Part shown: positions 1 to 9,601 of the stretch, one piece after another
How positions within the stretch are numbered: the stretch's first letter is position 1
How the letters are laid out: every line of letters starts with the position of its first letter
From: Bacillus swezeyi
GTDB taxonomy: Bacteria; Bacillota; Bacilli; Bacillales; Bacillaceae
DNA: 64,000 bases
Reading direction: 5' to 3'
Assembly: GCF_001969815.1 (NCBI RefSeq)
Contig: NZ_MRBK01000003.1
Location: 62,347 to 126,346, forward strand
Made by a program: the position numbers and the translations under genes
The notes under the pieces: generated by a model
What the model saw: only the letters and a program-made list of their open reading frames with translations
Databases searched by the model: none
Told to the model about the DNA's origin: nothing

Positions 1-811
1 TTTGAATCAAGATGGCATTGGCGGCCAAAATTTCAGAACCAAAACCGGCGCCTTTAGCTGTAAACAAATTGAAAACCGCCAGAAGGCACAATGTTCTGAT
101 CAATAAATCCCGGTTGACCGCCATCATTTTTTTTAACGGCTTCGGATCGAGCAAAAGTTTGACAGGCGGCAATTTAAACGGTATGGCAGCATTTGTTTTC
201 ACAAGCCAGCAGCCGATCAGACAGCCCGTTATTTCAGAAATCACGGTAGCCGCGGCGATGCCGTATACTTCCATATGAAAGACATAAACAAAGACGACAT
301 CAAGGACGATATTCAAGACATTCATCGAAATTTGCAAAAACAATGTTACTTTGATGAGTGACATTCCCATCAGCCAGCCGAGAATACAGTAGCTGACTAA
401 AGCGAAAGGGGCTCCCCAAATCCGCAATGAAAAATACTGGGATGCAAATTCAGCCGTATGCACATCCGGCTGAATCAGCATCAGCGCTGAATATTCAAGC
501 GGTTTTTGCAAGATGATGAAGATCAATCCGGCAAACAGCGCGATACAAACGGGCCGTGTGAGCGCCAAAACGCTCTCTGAGCTGTTTTGAGCGCCGAGCG
601 ACTGAGCGGCGAAGCCTGAAGTGCTCACCCGCAAAAATCCAAACAGCCAATACATCGTGTTGAAAATGATCGTTCCAACTGCAACACCGCCAATGTAAGC
701 AGGGGAAGAAAGCTGTCCGGCCACCGCTGTATCAACCGCTCCGAGCAGCGGGGTGGTAATCGTTGAAATGATCAGCGGAATGGCGACCGCAAGATAATGT
801 CTGTGGTTCAT
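1..811 (-). CDS. MATE family efflux transporter (partial, C-terminus beyond window)
   Basis: Reading the minus strand from ATG at 811, preceded by AAGGGGGG about 5 nt upstream, gives a protein starting MNHRHYLAVAIPLIISTITT and continuing with hydrophobic helices and the LLGAVDTAVAGQL stretch typical of MATE (DinF/NorM-like) Na+- or H+-coupled multidrug exporters. The frame stays open to base 1, so about 270 N-terminal residues are present and the C-terminal part (MATE proteins are about 450 residues) lies outside. It starts 13 nt after the nikE stop and is probably the last gene of the nik-like operon. Family assignment is good; the substrate is unknown. Export of a metal chelator or toxic metal complex is a speculation from context. 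Confidence 0.85.
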   Translation of the reverse strand, partial: MNHRHYLAVAIPLIISTITTPLLGAVDTAVAGQLSSPAYIGGVAVGTIIFNTMYWLFGFLRVSTSGFAAQSLGAQNSSESVLALTRPVCIALFAGLIFIILQKPLEYSALMLIQPDVHTAEFASQYFSLRIWGAPFALVSYCILGWLMGMSLIKVTLFLQISMNVLNIVLDVVFVYVFHMEVYGIAAATVISEITGCLIGCWLVKTNAAIPFKLPPVKLLLDPKPLKKMMAVNRDLLIRTLCLLAVFNLFTAKGAGFGSEILAANAILIQ

Positions 812-823
812 GTTTTACCCCCC

Positions 824-1609
824 TTATGATTCAAACACCTGAAGCAGCTTTTTTGCATAGGGGTGTCTTTTTTCGGAAAACAGCTCTTCTTTTGCAAATT
901 GATCTGCAATCTGCCCGTCTTTCATGATCATGATGTGATGGCTCATAAAATGAACAGCGGCGAGATCATGTGAGATAAACAAGTAAGAAAGGCCCATTTC
1001 GTCCTGCAGATCCTTCAGGAGATCCAAAATTTTCGCCTGGCTGGTGACATCGAGGCTTGCGGTCGGCTCGTCAAAAATGATTAAAGACGGCTCGATGCTG
1101 ATGGCTCTGGCGATCAAAACCCGCTGCCGCTGTCCGCCGCTTAATTCATGCGGATAGCGGTCAAGAAGGTGCGGCGGGAGGCCGACCATGGCAAACAAAT
1201 GTTCAGCGGCAAGGCGGCGATTCGCTAAAATTCCCCGCAAAAATAAAGGGGCGTCTTTTTTAGAGACATCCAAAGGCTCCATTACAGAATCAATCATTTT
1301 TAGCTTTGGATTTAATGAAGCGGCCGGATTTTGAAAAACAGCCTGAAGCTTTCTGCGGTAAAGGCGGGCGTCTTTTTTGTTTATGCTGCTAAGCGGGTGT
1401 TGATGAAGCCAAATCTCTCCCTGATCGATGTTTTCCAGCAGCAAAAGGCAGCGGGCAAGCGTACTTTTCCCGCTGCCGCTCTCGCCGGTCAGGCCGAGGC
1501 ACTCGCCTTTCCGAATGGAAAAGGATACATTGTCAACGGCCTTGTGTCCGCAAGAATAATGTTTTGTCAGGTTGCTGACCGCAAGGACTGTCTCTTCTTT
1601 TCGGGTCAT
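824..1609 (-). CDS. nikE: Nickel/oligopeptide-type ABC transporter ATP-binding protein (NikE/OppF-like)
   Basis: Cytoplasmic ATPase of an importer of the Opp/Dpp/Nik class. The 261 residues contain Walker A (GESGSGKST), the signature LSGGQRQR, Walker B (LIIFDEP) and a switch histidine (ISHD). Length fits NikE/OppF. ATG 1609 overlaps the nikD stop in an ATGA junction and has a GGAGGAG ribosome site. It pairs with NikD to form the two nucleotide-binding subunits. Nickel is the best guess from overall resemblance to NikABCDE; a peptide or metallophore substrate cannot be excluded. Confidence 0.85.
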   Translation of the reverse strand: MTRKEETVLAVSNLTKHYSCGHKAVDNVSFSIRKGECLGLTGESGSGKSTLARCLLLLENIDQGEIWLHQHPLSSINKKDARLYRRKLQAVFQNPAASLNPKLKMIDSVMEPLDVSKKDAPLFLRGILANRRLAAEHLFAMVGLPPHLLDRYPHELSGGQRQRVLIARAISIEPSLIIFDEPTASLDVTSQAKILDLLKDLQDEMGLSYLFISHDLAAVHFMSHHIMIMKDGQIADQFAKEELFSEKRHPYAKKLLQVFES

Positions 1610-2445
1610 GAAGCTCCTCCTGTTCCTGTGAGCGCCGTGTCCTTTTCTGACGCGGCCATCAGCCGCAAAGGTGGGTTTTTCAGCGGGGGAACCGCGGCAA
1701 ATAAACGTTTTGTATACTCGTGTTGCGGATGCTTCATTAAGCTCGCGGTTCCTCCGCTTTCAACAATTGCTCCGTTCTGCATAACAGCTGCCTGATCGGC
1801 ATATCTCTTGACAAGCCGCAAATCATGCGTGATAAAAAGGACAGCGCAGTTTGTTTTATCGCGGAGCATGGCCAGCTGCTGTAAAACGTCGGCTGCCGTG
1901 ATGCTGTCTAAGGCCGTTGTAGGCTCGTCGGCGATTAAGAGCTTCGGCTTGAGCACCATGGCTTGAGCGATGGCTGCTCTTTGCAATTGTCCGCCGCTCA
2001 ATTGAAACGGATAGCTGTCATATACTCTGTTTTCCGGCAGGCAAACCTCTTGAAAAGAGCGGAGAATCTCTTCTTTTCGTTTTTTCCTAGGCCAGTCGGT
2101 GTGCGCTTTGACCATCTCATCGATTTGTCTGCCGATGCGAATGAACGGCGTAAATGCGCCGTGGCAGTCTTGAAAAATGCAGGCAATGTCTTTGCCGCGA
2201 ATATCCCGGAGCTGTTTGCGGCTTGCCTCGAGCATGCTATGCTCCCCAAATCGTACATTTCCGGCGGAAATCGCTAATCCGCCGGGAAGCAGCCCTGCGA
2301 TAGCAGAAGCGGTCAGGCTTTTTCCGCTCCCGCTTTCTCCTAATAGAGCAAACCATTCTCCTTCATGGATCGAAAGAGAGACGTTTTTGACAATCGCGTG
2401 CTGCCGTCGGCTGATCGTTAAGCTTTCGATGGACAAAATCGGCAT
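1606..2445 (-). CDS. nikD: Nickel/oligopeptide-type ABC transporter ATP-binding protein (NikD/OppD-like)
   Basis: The second ATPase subunit, 279 residues from ATG 2445: Walker A LGESGSGKS, Q-loop, signature LSGGQLQR, Walker B LLIADEPTTALD and H-loop ITHD, then the short C-terminal extension of the OppD/NikD family. A longer in-frame start at 2478 exists, but ATG 2445 has AAAGGAG at the right distance and begins the ABC domain cleanly (MPILSIESL). It starts two bases after the nikC stop and ends in a 4-bp overlap with nikE, so the operon is probably translationally coupled. Confidence 0.85.
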   Translation of the reverse strand: MPILSIESLTISRRQHAIVKNVSLSIHEGEWFALLGESGSGKSLTASAIAGLLPGGLAISAGNVRFGEHSMLEASRKQLRDIRGKDIACIFQDCHGAFTPFIRIGRQIDEMVKAHTDWPRKKRKEEILRSFQEVCLPENRVYDSYPFQLSGGQLQRAAIAQAMVLKPKLLIADEPTTALDSITAADVLQQLAMLRDKTNCAVLFITHDLRLVKRYADQAAVMQNGAIVESGGTASLMKHPQHEYTKRLFAAVPPLKNPPLRLMAASEKDTALTGTGGAS

Positions 2446-2446
2446 T

Positions 2447-3283
2447 TTAAGAAACTCCTTTCTTGTTTTTGACATCAAACCGGTCTCTTAAGGAATCGCC
2501 GTAAAGGTTTGATAATAAGACAACAAACATGATCGCCAAGCCGGGAATCACCATCAGCCAGGGAGCGTGTAAGAAATAATTTTTGCCGTCGTTCAGCATG
2601 GCGCCCCATTCAGGATGTGGCGGCTGAGCGCCCAGCCCGATATAAGAAAGAGCTGCGATCATTAAAACCGTTTTTCCGATATCAAGTGTCGCAAGCACAG
2701 ATACATTCCCAAGCACGTGGGGGAGAAGATGCTTTTTAAGAATGGCCGCAGGATGCAGGCCGGTCAGCTCGGCCAAGGCAATATAATCTTTTTGTTTTTC
2801 TGAAAACACAGTGCTTCTGACAAGCCGTGCATAACCGACCCATTTGACGGCGACGACCGCCAAGATTAAATTCATAAGCCCCGGGCCAAGCAGCCCGCTT
2901 AAAACGATTGCGACAATATAATCAGGAAAAGCCATAACGGCATCAACGATTCTCATCATGATCCGGTCCAGCCGTCCGCCGAAAAAGCCTGAGATCAGTC
3001 CGATGGGAACACCTATACAAAGGGAGATCGCAATCGCAGCCAAGGCTGTGCCGACTGTCGCTTTCGCCCCCGCCATCATCCGGGAAAAGATATCTCTGCC
3101 CAAATGATCAGTCCCAAGCAAATGATCGGGGCTTATCGGCTGCAGCCGGTTTGCCATATCTGTGCGAAGCGGATCAAAGGGCACGAATAAAGGAGCTGCG
3201 AACAGCGCCAAAAAAAACAGCGCCAGCACAAGTCCGATCAGCCTGGCCTTGTTCTGAAACACTTGTTTGACAGCTTTTTTCAA
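2447..3283 (-). CDS. nikC: Nickel/oligopeptide-type ABC transporter permease (NikC/DppC-like)
   Basis: Inner-membrane permease of 278 residues with an N-terminal helix, the LLGTDHLGRDIFSRM motif characteristic of DppC/NikC proteins, and the EAA-type coupling loop (around EQKDYIALAELTGLHPAAILKKHLLP). The start is TTG at 3283, inside a TTGA overlap with the nikB stop and preceded by AAAGGAGG. It forms the channel with NikB. Confidence 0.87.
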   Translation of the reverse strand: MKKAVKQVFQNKARLIGLVLALFFLALFAAPLFVPFDPLRTDMANRLQPISPDHLLGTDHLGRDIFSRMMAGAKATVGTALAAIAISLCIGVPIGLISGFFGGRLDRIMMRIVDAVMAFPDYIVAIVLSGLLGPGLMNLILAVVAVKWVGYARLVRSTVFSEKQKDYIALAELTGLHPAAILKKHLLPHVLGNVSVLATLDIGKTVLMIAALSYIGLGAQPPHPEWGAMLNDGKNYFLHAPWLMVIPGLAIMFVVLLSNLYGDSLRDRFDVKNKKGVS

Positions 3284-4221
3284 CGGCGTCCAGCCTCCTT
3301 TAAGCGAATTTCCGGGTTTAGGTATTGATAGGAAAGGTCAACTAAAAGATTGATCAGCACAACGGTGACCCCCATGAATAAAATGTAGCCCTGAATGATC
3401 GGGTAATCCCGCTGAATAATCGCATCAATGACGAGCTTGCCGACGCCGGGGTATGCAAAAAGAACTTCAATAATCACCGTTCCCCCAAGCAAGCTTCCCA
3501 AACTGACTCCGAAAATCGTGATGACAGGGACAAGGCAGTGGCGAAACGCATGAAACAAAAAAATTCTCGTTTCGCTGATGCCCCGGGCTCTGGCTGATCT
3601 GACAAAATCCTGTCCCAAGCTTTCAATCAGGCTCGACCTCACAAGGCGTACATAAACGCCTGACATGGCGATGCCAAGCGTGAGAGAGGGGAGGATCAAA
3701 TGCTTAAATGTACCCGCCCCCATTGACGGCAGCCATTTCAGCCTGACGGAAAACAGATCAATCAGAATAAAACCGAGCCAAAAGCTGGGAAGTGCAGCTC
3801 CGATTAAAGCGAGCAAGCGGCCGATATGGTCGATCCACCGATCCTGATATAAAGCCGAAAGCGTTCCGATCGGCACCGAAATCAGAAGCATGACGAGAAG
3901 CGATGTGCCGGTGAGCAGCAATGTCGCCGGGAATTTTCGGCTGAGTTCATCAATGACGGGTTCGCCGGTTGTATAGGAATGTCCGAAATCAAACTGGAAA
4001 AATCGTTTGAACCAGTTCCAATATTGAATGTAAATCGGCTTGTTAAACCCGAGTTCTTCTCTAAACTCCTCAATTTGTTCGTCCGTCACTGCGACATCAT
4101 CAACCCGCAGCATTTGTTTCACCGGGTCGCCGGGCGCCGCTTTCATAAAGACAAAGCTGATGAAAGAAAGCAGGAATAGGAACAAGATCAGTTCAAACAG
4201 CCGCTTACTGATCTGTTTCAT
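3280..4221 (-). CDS. nikB: Nickel/oligopeptide-type ABC transporter permease (NikB/DppB-like)
   Basis: Permease of 313 residues starting MKQISKRLFELILFLF at ATG 4221, which overlaps the nikA TGA by 4 bp. An upstream in-frame ATG (4281) would lie deep inside nikA and is unlikely. The sequence shows a first helix ending in the APGDPV motif typical of DppB/NikB, about six membrane segments and the coupling motif ARARGISETRIFLFHAFRHCLVP. It partners with NikC. Confidence 0.87.
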   Translation of the reverse strand: MKQISKRLFELILFLFLLSFISFVFMKAAPGDPVKQMLRVDDVAVTDEQIEEFREELGFNKPIYIQYWNWFKRFFQFDFGHSYTTGEPVIDELSRKFPATLLLTGTSLLVMLLISVPIGTLSALYQDRWIDHIGRLLALIGAALPSFWLGFILIDLFSVRLKWLPSMGAGTFKHLILPSLTLGIAMSGVYVRLVRSSLIESLGQDFVRSARARGISETRIFLFHAFRHCLVPVITIFGVSLGSLLGGTVIIEVLFAYPGVGKLVIDAIIQRDYPIIQGYILFMGVTVVLINLLVDLSYQYLNPEIRLKEAGRR

Positions 4222-5759
4222 TTTGTTTTCACATCCAAATCTTTTGTCAGCATATAATACTCGCTTTTGCTTGTTTCCCAATTTAAAACATGATCTCTGT
4301 AAGCTGTTATGTTTTGCGGAGTGACAATGAAAGAGTTCAATGCATCCTTCTCGATCAGCTCAGCCGCTTTTTTGGCGAGGCGGTTTCGCTTTTCTTCATC
4401 AATGGTGCGGTTGAATTCCTCAATCCATTTGATCAATGTTCGATGTTGGATCCCGCTATAGTTTAAAGCGCCATTCGGCATATAGGCGGTATTCAGAAAA
4501 TAGCCGGCATCTCCTCTAGGGGCGGTCATTGCGCTGTATGTCGCCAAATCCCAATCCTCGTTTTCAGACAGATACTCATCGATATTTTCCACTTGCTGAA
4601 TCTTGATGGATATCCCCAATTCTTTCGCATTCGATTCCAGGACTTGGGCGATTAAAGGCAATTCCGGACGTGACTGATAAGTTAACAGAGTAAAAGATAA
4701 AGCTTTTCCATTTTTCACGGCTTTCCCATCTTGCATTTGATAGCCTGCTTTTTTCAGCTCGGCTTTGGCCGCTTCTAGTCCGCTCGGTTTCTGGACCTTG
4801 CCGGAAGCAAACGGGAAGCCGGCTAAAAACGGGCCGTCAGCTGCTTGCGCATGTCCGCCAAGGATGCTTTTCGCTATTTCTTTTCGATCCAGCAAAGCAT
4901 CCAGCGCATGACGAAGATGGACATCGGCCAAACTGTCTTTTTCTGTATTGTAAAGCAGCTGGTGAACGCGCAGGCTTGGAACCGAATCGACAATGATTGA
5001 CGGATCTTTTTGAATATGGTCAATATTCTCAACACTCGGCCTGTAAATAATGTCGGCATCTTTTGACTGTAAAGCCATGACGCGTGCGTTTGCATCTTCG
5101 TTAAATGAAAAAGTGACGCGCTCGAGCTTCGGCTTACCATCCCAATAATCTTCATATCGTTTCAGTTCAATTTTATTTCCCGATTCAAATGTAGACACTT
5201 GAAAAGGTCCCGTTCCGATCGGTTTTTGAGAGAAATTCGTTTCATTGACGTCAATGATCGATGTATTGGGATGAACCAGTTCAGAAGGAAATTCGGGAAA
5301 AGGCTCATTTGTCGTGATCGATAATGTTTGTCCATCCGCTTTGATGTTTTTAATCTTTAAAGCGTTCTTCATGGCCGCGCTGTCGCGGATCGTCCTTTCC
5401 AAAGAAGCCTTTACGGCTTTGGCGTCTGCTTTTTTGCCATTTTGAAAGGTTATGTTGTCTTTTATTGTGAATACCCAGGTTTGTCCGTCTTCACTTTTCC
5501 AATCCTTTGCCAGCCAAGGCTCAATCTTGAGGTCTGGGCTGATCTTTACGAGTGTTTCACTGATGCCCGCCCGGACGGACGTGTAGTTGACATCCAAATG
5601 AGGGTCAAGCGTCTGACTTGGGATATTAAAAAGAAAGGTGAGTTTTTTATCATCACCTCCCCGGTTTTCAGCAGCGGATTCACCGCTCCCGGAAGAGCAG
5701 GAAGCAAGAAATAAAAGGAAAACAATCGGCATGATCAAGCGTTTTGCTATGTAAGTCAT
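4218..5759 (-). CDS. nikA: Nickel/peptide ABC transporter substrate-binding lipoprotein (NikA-like)
   Basis: Extracellular solute-binding protein (SBP_bac_5 family). Translation from ATG 5759 (GGAGGTG about 6 nt upstream) gives a lipoprotein signal with lipobox LASC (Cys about residue 22) and a mature protein of about 490 residues. Upstream in-frame ATGs up to 5918 lack a signal-peptide start and are rejected. Motifs such as PIGTGPFQV and RYEDYWDGKPKLERV are typical of NikA/DppA-like proteins. It is the first gene of the nikABCDE-MATE transcription unit. Overall resemblance is closest to NikA-type proteins, some of which bind Ni via histidine or a chelator; the ligand here is inferred only. 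Confidence 0.85.
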   Translation of the reverse strand: MTYIAKRLIMPIVFLLFLASCSSGSGESAAENRGGDDKKLTFLFNIPSQTLDPHLDVNYTSVRAGISETLVKISPDLKIEPWLAKDWKSEDGQTWVFTIKDNITFQNGKKADAKAVKASLERTIRDSAAMKNALKIKNIKADGQTLSITTNEPFPEFPSELVHPNTSIIDVNETNFSQKPIGTGPFQVSTFESGNKIELKRYEDYWDGKPKLERVTFSFNEDANARVMALQSKDADIIYRPSVENIDHIQKDPSIIVDSVPSLRVHQLLYNTEKDSLADVHLRHALDALLDRKEIAKSILGGHAQAADGPFLAGFPFASGKVQKPSGLEAAKAELKKAGYQMQDGKAVKNGKALSFTLLTYQSRPELPLIAQVLESNAKELGISIKIQQVENIDEYLSENEDWDLATYSAMTAPRGDAGYFLNTAYMPNGALNYSGIQHRTLIKWIEEFNRTIDEEKRNRLAKKAAELIEKDALNSFIVTPQNITAYRDHVLNWETSKSEYYMLTKDLDVKTK

Positions 5760-5989
5760 ATATGACACCTCCAAAAAGTAATAGTTACGATTTGCCCTCA
5801 CTATCATATGAGATATTTCCTCCTTTGTAAACAGAAATTTTGGAGCGGGGAAAACTCTTGCTATAAATAGAAGGTTTTGTGAATGCGTTTTTAAGCTGAT
5901 TGCACGATTTATAGTCAATGTCCTATAACTGAAAATTCAGATGATAGCACAATCAGTTCATAGAAGAGTGGTAAGGCCTTTGTTAACGA

Positions 5990-6330
5990 CAAAATGCTCG
6001 ATCAGCAAAATACCATTCTGATCAAGGATTTGTCAGACGAATTCAAAGCGAGCACCAGAACCATCGAAATGGTGTAAGAGACTGGCTGAAACAAAAAACC
6101 GAGCTGTCTCCCAGCCAAACCGGGGCATCTGGCTTACATGTTCGGACAGGAAGCGCCTTCAGGCCGAAAAACGCCTCCGGCAGCTCAAGAAGAGAATCTT
6201 CGCATCAAAAGGACGCTGTTTTTTCTTTATTACAGGAGACGGCTTCAAAAATGTCAAAGGTTCTGAATATCAGCCGCAATCCGGTTTTAAAGGATTTAAA
6301 TCAGGAGCTCTAATGGCGTAGGCAGGCGCA
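5990..6330 (+). pseudogene. Decayed BglG/MtlR-type transcriptional regulator remnant
   Basis: No intact gene lies between 5760 and 6693. Conceptual plus-strand translation across frames gives LIKDLSDEFKASTRTI, then RDWLKQKTELSPSQTG, then MSKVLNISRNPVLKDLN. These resemble the two successive N-terminal helix-turn-helix units of BglG/MtlR/LicR-type PTS regulators (VSTRTI and ISRNTVLKDL patterns). Stop codons (for example after STRTIEMV) and frame changes interrupt them. Sequence to about 6580 continues coding-like but I cannot identify it. The family call rests on these short motifs only. Confidence 0.45.
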
Positions 6331-6693
6331 AAAGCCTTTTTGTCAATGCCTTAATCGAACCCTTCGGCGTTCCGGGAGAGGGTTTGATTAAGGCAGGATC
6401 GAAAAGCTTGGCATGCAAGGAAAGGGTCTTATCATGAAGGACGGGGTCAAACCATTCGATGAAGTGACGCTCATTGCTGAAGGTGATACAGGTTATGAAG
6501 ATCTGAAGGTTATAACAAATATTTTGAATAACATGAAGCCGGAAAGCTGCCACTTGAAGCTTTTCCAAATAAAATAGGTCTGTAAAAAAGAGAGCCCGAA
6601 TAATTTGAAACAAAGGAGTTAATGGCACGATTTACTCAGACAAAAAATATGCTGTTAATAAGATGTTGAAACAGCAAGTGAAAGGAGCCATAA

Positions 6694-6909
6694 GTGATGA
6701 TGATCACAGTAAAAATACGCCATACTGCTGAAACCGAAGGCACAGACATAGGTGACTTCACTCCCGCTGAAATTGAAAGTATCGTCCAGACGATCAGAAA
6801 ATACGGAGCTTGGCTTTCACCTGATGCCGAAACAGATGACTATAAATTTACCTTTCAAGATGCGAAATACAACCTAGAACAACGCGTATTCGAAATTATC
6901 GTGGAATAA
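6694..6909 (+). CDS. Small hypothetical protein (about 70 aa)
   Basis: GTG-ATG-ATG start cluster (6694/6697/6700) behind AAAGGAG, 6-12 nt away. The product is acidic, with no signal peptide or membrane segment, and ends in the beta-strand-like YNLEQRVFEIIVE. I do not recognise a family. It stands alone between a decayed regulator and the convergent lipase gene. A weak AAAAGG/CCTTTT hairpin at 6948-6973 could terminate it. It may be real because of the good ribosome site. Confidence 0.5.
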   Translation: MMMITVKIRHTAETEGTDIGDFTPAEIESIVQTIRKYGAWLSPDAETDDYKFTFQDAKYNLEQRVFEIIVE

Positions 6910-7036
6910 TAAAATACCGGGGGGCTACGGACACTGAATGAACGATCAAAAGGCGTTTATTTAGAGTCCTTTTTATTTACATGGCGCCAATGAACAGGGA
7001 GACAGGCTCTGTGCAAAAAAACATCTCTCTAAAAGG

Positions 7037-7080
7037 AAGTGAAACCTTGAAGAGGCTTGTCTCTCCAAGGTTTTTCACTT
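7037..7080 (-). terminator. Terminator of lipA
   Basis: Inverted repeat AAGTGAAACCTTG (7037-7049) with CAAGGTTTTTCACTT (7066-7080), starting at the lipA stop codon and followed on the minus strand by CCTTTTAG. Confidence 0.7.
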
Positions 7081-7712
7081 TAATTGGCATTTTGGCCGCC
7101 GCCGGTAAGACCCTCTTTGATCAGGGTATCCACTTTGCTGCTAAACAGAAGGCCGACATGGCTCACACCTGAAATTTGCACATTTTTAGCGCCGTCCAAT
7201 TTGGACAGGCTGTTTAAGACGATGAAATCACTTGTGCTGTAGATGGAAGTGTACAAAATCTTTTGATGCGGATCGGTTCCCGGCAGTGCGGTGTTTGTAA
7301 CCAAACGATTCGCCCCTCCGATCGTCACCACATTTCCCACCTTATCTCCGCCGTCCAGATGTTTAATATAATAGAGGGTATTGGCGCCGCCCATACTGTG
7401 GGCGACAATATCCACTTTCTCTGCCCCCGTTTCTTTTAATACTTGTTTGACGTATTCAGATAATTTAGGACCGTTGTTTCTGTTGTTTCCGGTTTTATCC
7501 AAAAAATTGATGGTATAAAGCTCATTGCCTGACCATCCTTTAGATTGCAAATAGGTTTTAATTCCGATGAAATTGTAATCGGCTCCACCTATGCCATGCA
7601 CCATGACAACAGGGTTTCGGGAAGCGGCAGCTGTTGAAGTCTGGAAGGCAAACACAGAAACAACAGACAGCATGCCAATCAATAAAATCGATAAAAATTG
7701 ATGATGACGCAT
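7080..7712 (-). CDS. lipA: Secreted lipase, Bacillus family I.4 (LipA-like)
   Basis: Extracellular triacylglycerol lipase/esterase of the small alpha/beta-hydrolase class. The 210 residues start with a signal peptide (about 1-30, ending STAAA). The nucleophile motif is AHSMG, with Ala replacing the first Gly of GxSxG, which is diagnostic of Bacillus family I.4. Likely triad: Ser106, Asp162, His185. The oxyanion region VVMVHGIGG is present. Length matches B. subtilis LipA (212 aa). It is transcribed alone toward a strong hairpin at its stop codon. Confidence 0.93.
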   Translation of the reverse strand: MRHHQFLSILLIGMLSVVSVFAFQTSTAAASRNPVVMVHGIGGADYNFIGIKTYLQSKGWSGNELYTINFLDKTGNNRNNGPKLSEYVKQVLKETGAEKVDIVAHSMGGANTLYYIKHLDGGDKVGNVVTIGGANRLVTNTALPGTDPHQKILYTSIYSTSDFIVLNSLSKLDGAKNVQISGVSHVGLLFSSKVDTLIKEGLTGGGQNAN

Positions 7713-8119
7713 TAACTCTCCTCCTACCTCCTACATATCATAAATTCACAACGATAATTCTATAAAAGGAAAATATGAAAACGAAGTGCAAATTTATCTA
7801 TTTTTCTGCCCGAAAAGAGAGCAGTATATGAAACAGCGATTTTTCCTTGCATACGAACGAACCCCTATCAAACAAGGGCGCTTTAGCTTTTTTCCGAAAT
7901 CGCAAAATACTTGATTGATTGAATAAGAACTATGTACTTTATCCTATTACTTCACTGCCGTGGTGAAATAGTGGATGAAAAACAAAAAAAGTATAATAAT
8001 AAAATGGGTGAGATTTCAGATTGATCACTCAGAAAGATTCGCATATTGATTGACTGTCATCCGTCCCGATTAGAGCCTCTTGGACCATTTATCAGAAAAA
8101 CAAAGGAGGAGGAAGATTC
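7713..8119. other. Intergenic region between lipA and penP
   Basis: 407 bases carrying the divergent control regions of lipA (minus) and penP (plus). I find no convincing -35/-10 pair: a TATAAT-like box lies at about 7991-7996 without a good -35 partner, and I see no clear BlaI-type dyad. AGGAGGAGG-like purines before 8120 give penP a strong ribosome site. Confidence 0.5.
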
Positions 8120-9034
8120 ATGCCGTCATTGAACAAGATTTTTAGTAAAACCATTGCCATTGTCATGCTGCTCTTATTTGCCGCGCTTGCCGGCTGTTCA
8201 GACGATCATTCCGATTCGGCTGCACAAAACAATCAAGAAACTGTAAACACGGGTGATTTTGCCAAACTTGAAGATCAATTTGATGCCAGACTCGGCGTCT
8301 TTGCATGGGATACCGGCACAAGCGAAACTATTGCTTATCGAGCAGATGAACGCTTTGCCTATGCGTCTACTCATAAAGCGTTAGCTGTCGGAGCCCTTCT
8401 GCAGAAGAAGTCAATAGCAGACTTAGACAAAAGAATCACCTATACGCGTGAAGACCTTGTAAACTATAATCCGATTACGGAGAAGCACGTTGATACAGGA
8501 ATGACTCTTAAAGAGCTTTGCGATGCTTCTCTAAGGTACAGCGACAATACTGCGGAGAATCTGATCCTTAAGCAGCTTGGCGGACCTGCCGGCTTAAAAA
8601 AATCACTCAGGGAGATTGGTGACAATGTGACCAATCCAGAGCGGTTTGAGCCGGAGCTGAATGAAGTGAAACCGGGAGAAACCCATGATACCAGCACCCC
8701 GAGAGCGCTTGCCGAAAGCCTCCAGACCTACACAATCGGAGACGCACTCCCAAAGGAGAAACGCAGCATGTTAATAGATTGGCTGAAGAGAAACACCACC
8801 GGAGATACATTAATTCGTGCAGGAGTGCCGAAAGGGTGGGAAGTAGCAGATAAAACTGGATCAGGCTCATATGGAGCCCGAAATGACATTGCTGTTATTT
8901 GGCCGCCGAAAGGAGACCCGATTGTACTTGCCATACTTACCAGCCGCGACCAAAAAGACGCCGATTCTAATGATAAGCTGATTGCACAGGCAGCAAAGGA
9001 AGTCATTGAAACCTTTAAAGCGAGGTATAAGTAG
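8120..9034 (+). CDS. penP: Class A beta-lactamase, lipoprotein form (PenP-like)
   Basis: Serine beta-lactamase hydrolysing penicillins outside the membrane. 304 residues: lipobox LAGC (Cys26), active-site Ser83 in STHK (S-x-x-K), SDN at 141-143, general base Glu177 in the omega loop (RFEPELN), and KTG at 245-247. The overall pattern is that of B. licheniformis PenP, which from memory differs at many positions including STIK and KTGAAS, where this protein has STHK and KTGSGS. No blaI or blaR1 lies adjacent, so if induction exists it must act in trans. Confidence 0.95.
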   Translation: MPSLNKIFSKTIAIVMLLLFAALAGCSDDHSDSAAQNNQETVNTGDFAKLEDQFDARLGVFAWDTGTSETIAYRADERFAYASTHKALAVGALLQKKSIADLDKRITYTREDLVNYNPITEKHVDTGMTLKELCDASLRYSDNTAENLILKQLGGPAGLKKSLREIGDNVTNPERFEPELNEVKPGETHDTSTPRALAESLQTYTIGDALPKEKRSMLIDWLKRNTTGDTLIRAGVPKGWEVADKTGSGSYGARNDIAVIWPPKGDPIVLAILTSRDQKDADSNDKLIAQAAKEVIETFKARYK

Positions 9035-9113
9035 AAGGAAACATGTTATGCGTTTGTCAAAACGTTTTTTGGCTCGCGGAGAAAATTCACTGATAAAGGG
9101 GAGTTTGCAAAGG

Positions 9114-9584
9114 ATGAACATTCGTCATGCCGAACCTTCAGATTATGAAAAAGTTGCACCGGTTATTAACGATTGGTGGGGCGGAAGACAAATGAAAGAT
9201 AAGCTGACGAGGCTGTTTTTTGAACATTTTCAAAATACGAGTTTTATAGCTGAGGCAGACGAGAATTTGATCGGTTTTCTCACCGGCTTTTTATCGCAGA
9301 CCAATCCGGCTGAATCGTATATTCATTTTGTCGGCGTCCATCCCGATTACAGAAAAGTCCAAGTCGGCAAGAAGCTTTATGAAGCCTTTTACCGCGAAGC
9401 GAAGAAGGCGGGGGGCAAGACGGTCCGCTGCATTACCTCGCCTGTCAACAAAGTATCGATCGCTTACCATCGGAAAATGGGATTTTCAATTGAAAAGGGA
9501 GATAAAGTTGTTGAAGGCGTTCCGGTATTTTCGAATTATGACGGGCTGAATCAAGATCGTGTGCTGTTTGTCAAAGAGCTGTGA
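9114..9584 (+). CDS. yqjY: GNAT family N-acetyltransferase (YqjY-like)
   Basis: 156-residue acetyltransferase from ATG 9114 ([13 protein letters not shown]). The frame is open further upstream, but this ATG has GGGGAG upstream and starts the GNAT fold. Acetyl-CoA motif A is visible as [18 protein letters not shown]. It begins an apparent operon yqjY-yqjZ-yqkA (overlapping or nearly abutting), as in B. subtilis. Substrate unknown. Confidence 0.85.
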   Translation: MNIRHAEPSDYEKVAPVINDWWGGRQMKDKLTRLFFEHFQNTSFIAEADENLIGFLTGFLSQTNPAESYIHFVGVHPDYRKVQVGKKLYEAFYREAKKAGGKTVRCITSPVNKVSIAYHRKMGFSIEKGDKVVEGVPVFSNYDGLNQDRVLFVKEL

Positions 9585-9601
9585 AGGAAAGGGGAATGAA
9601 A

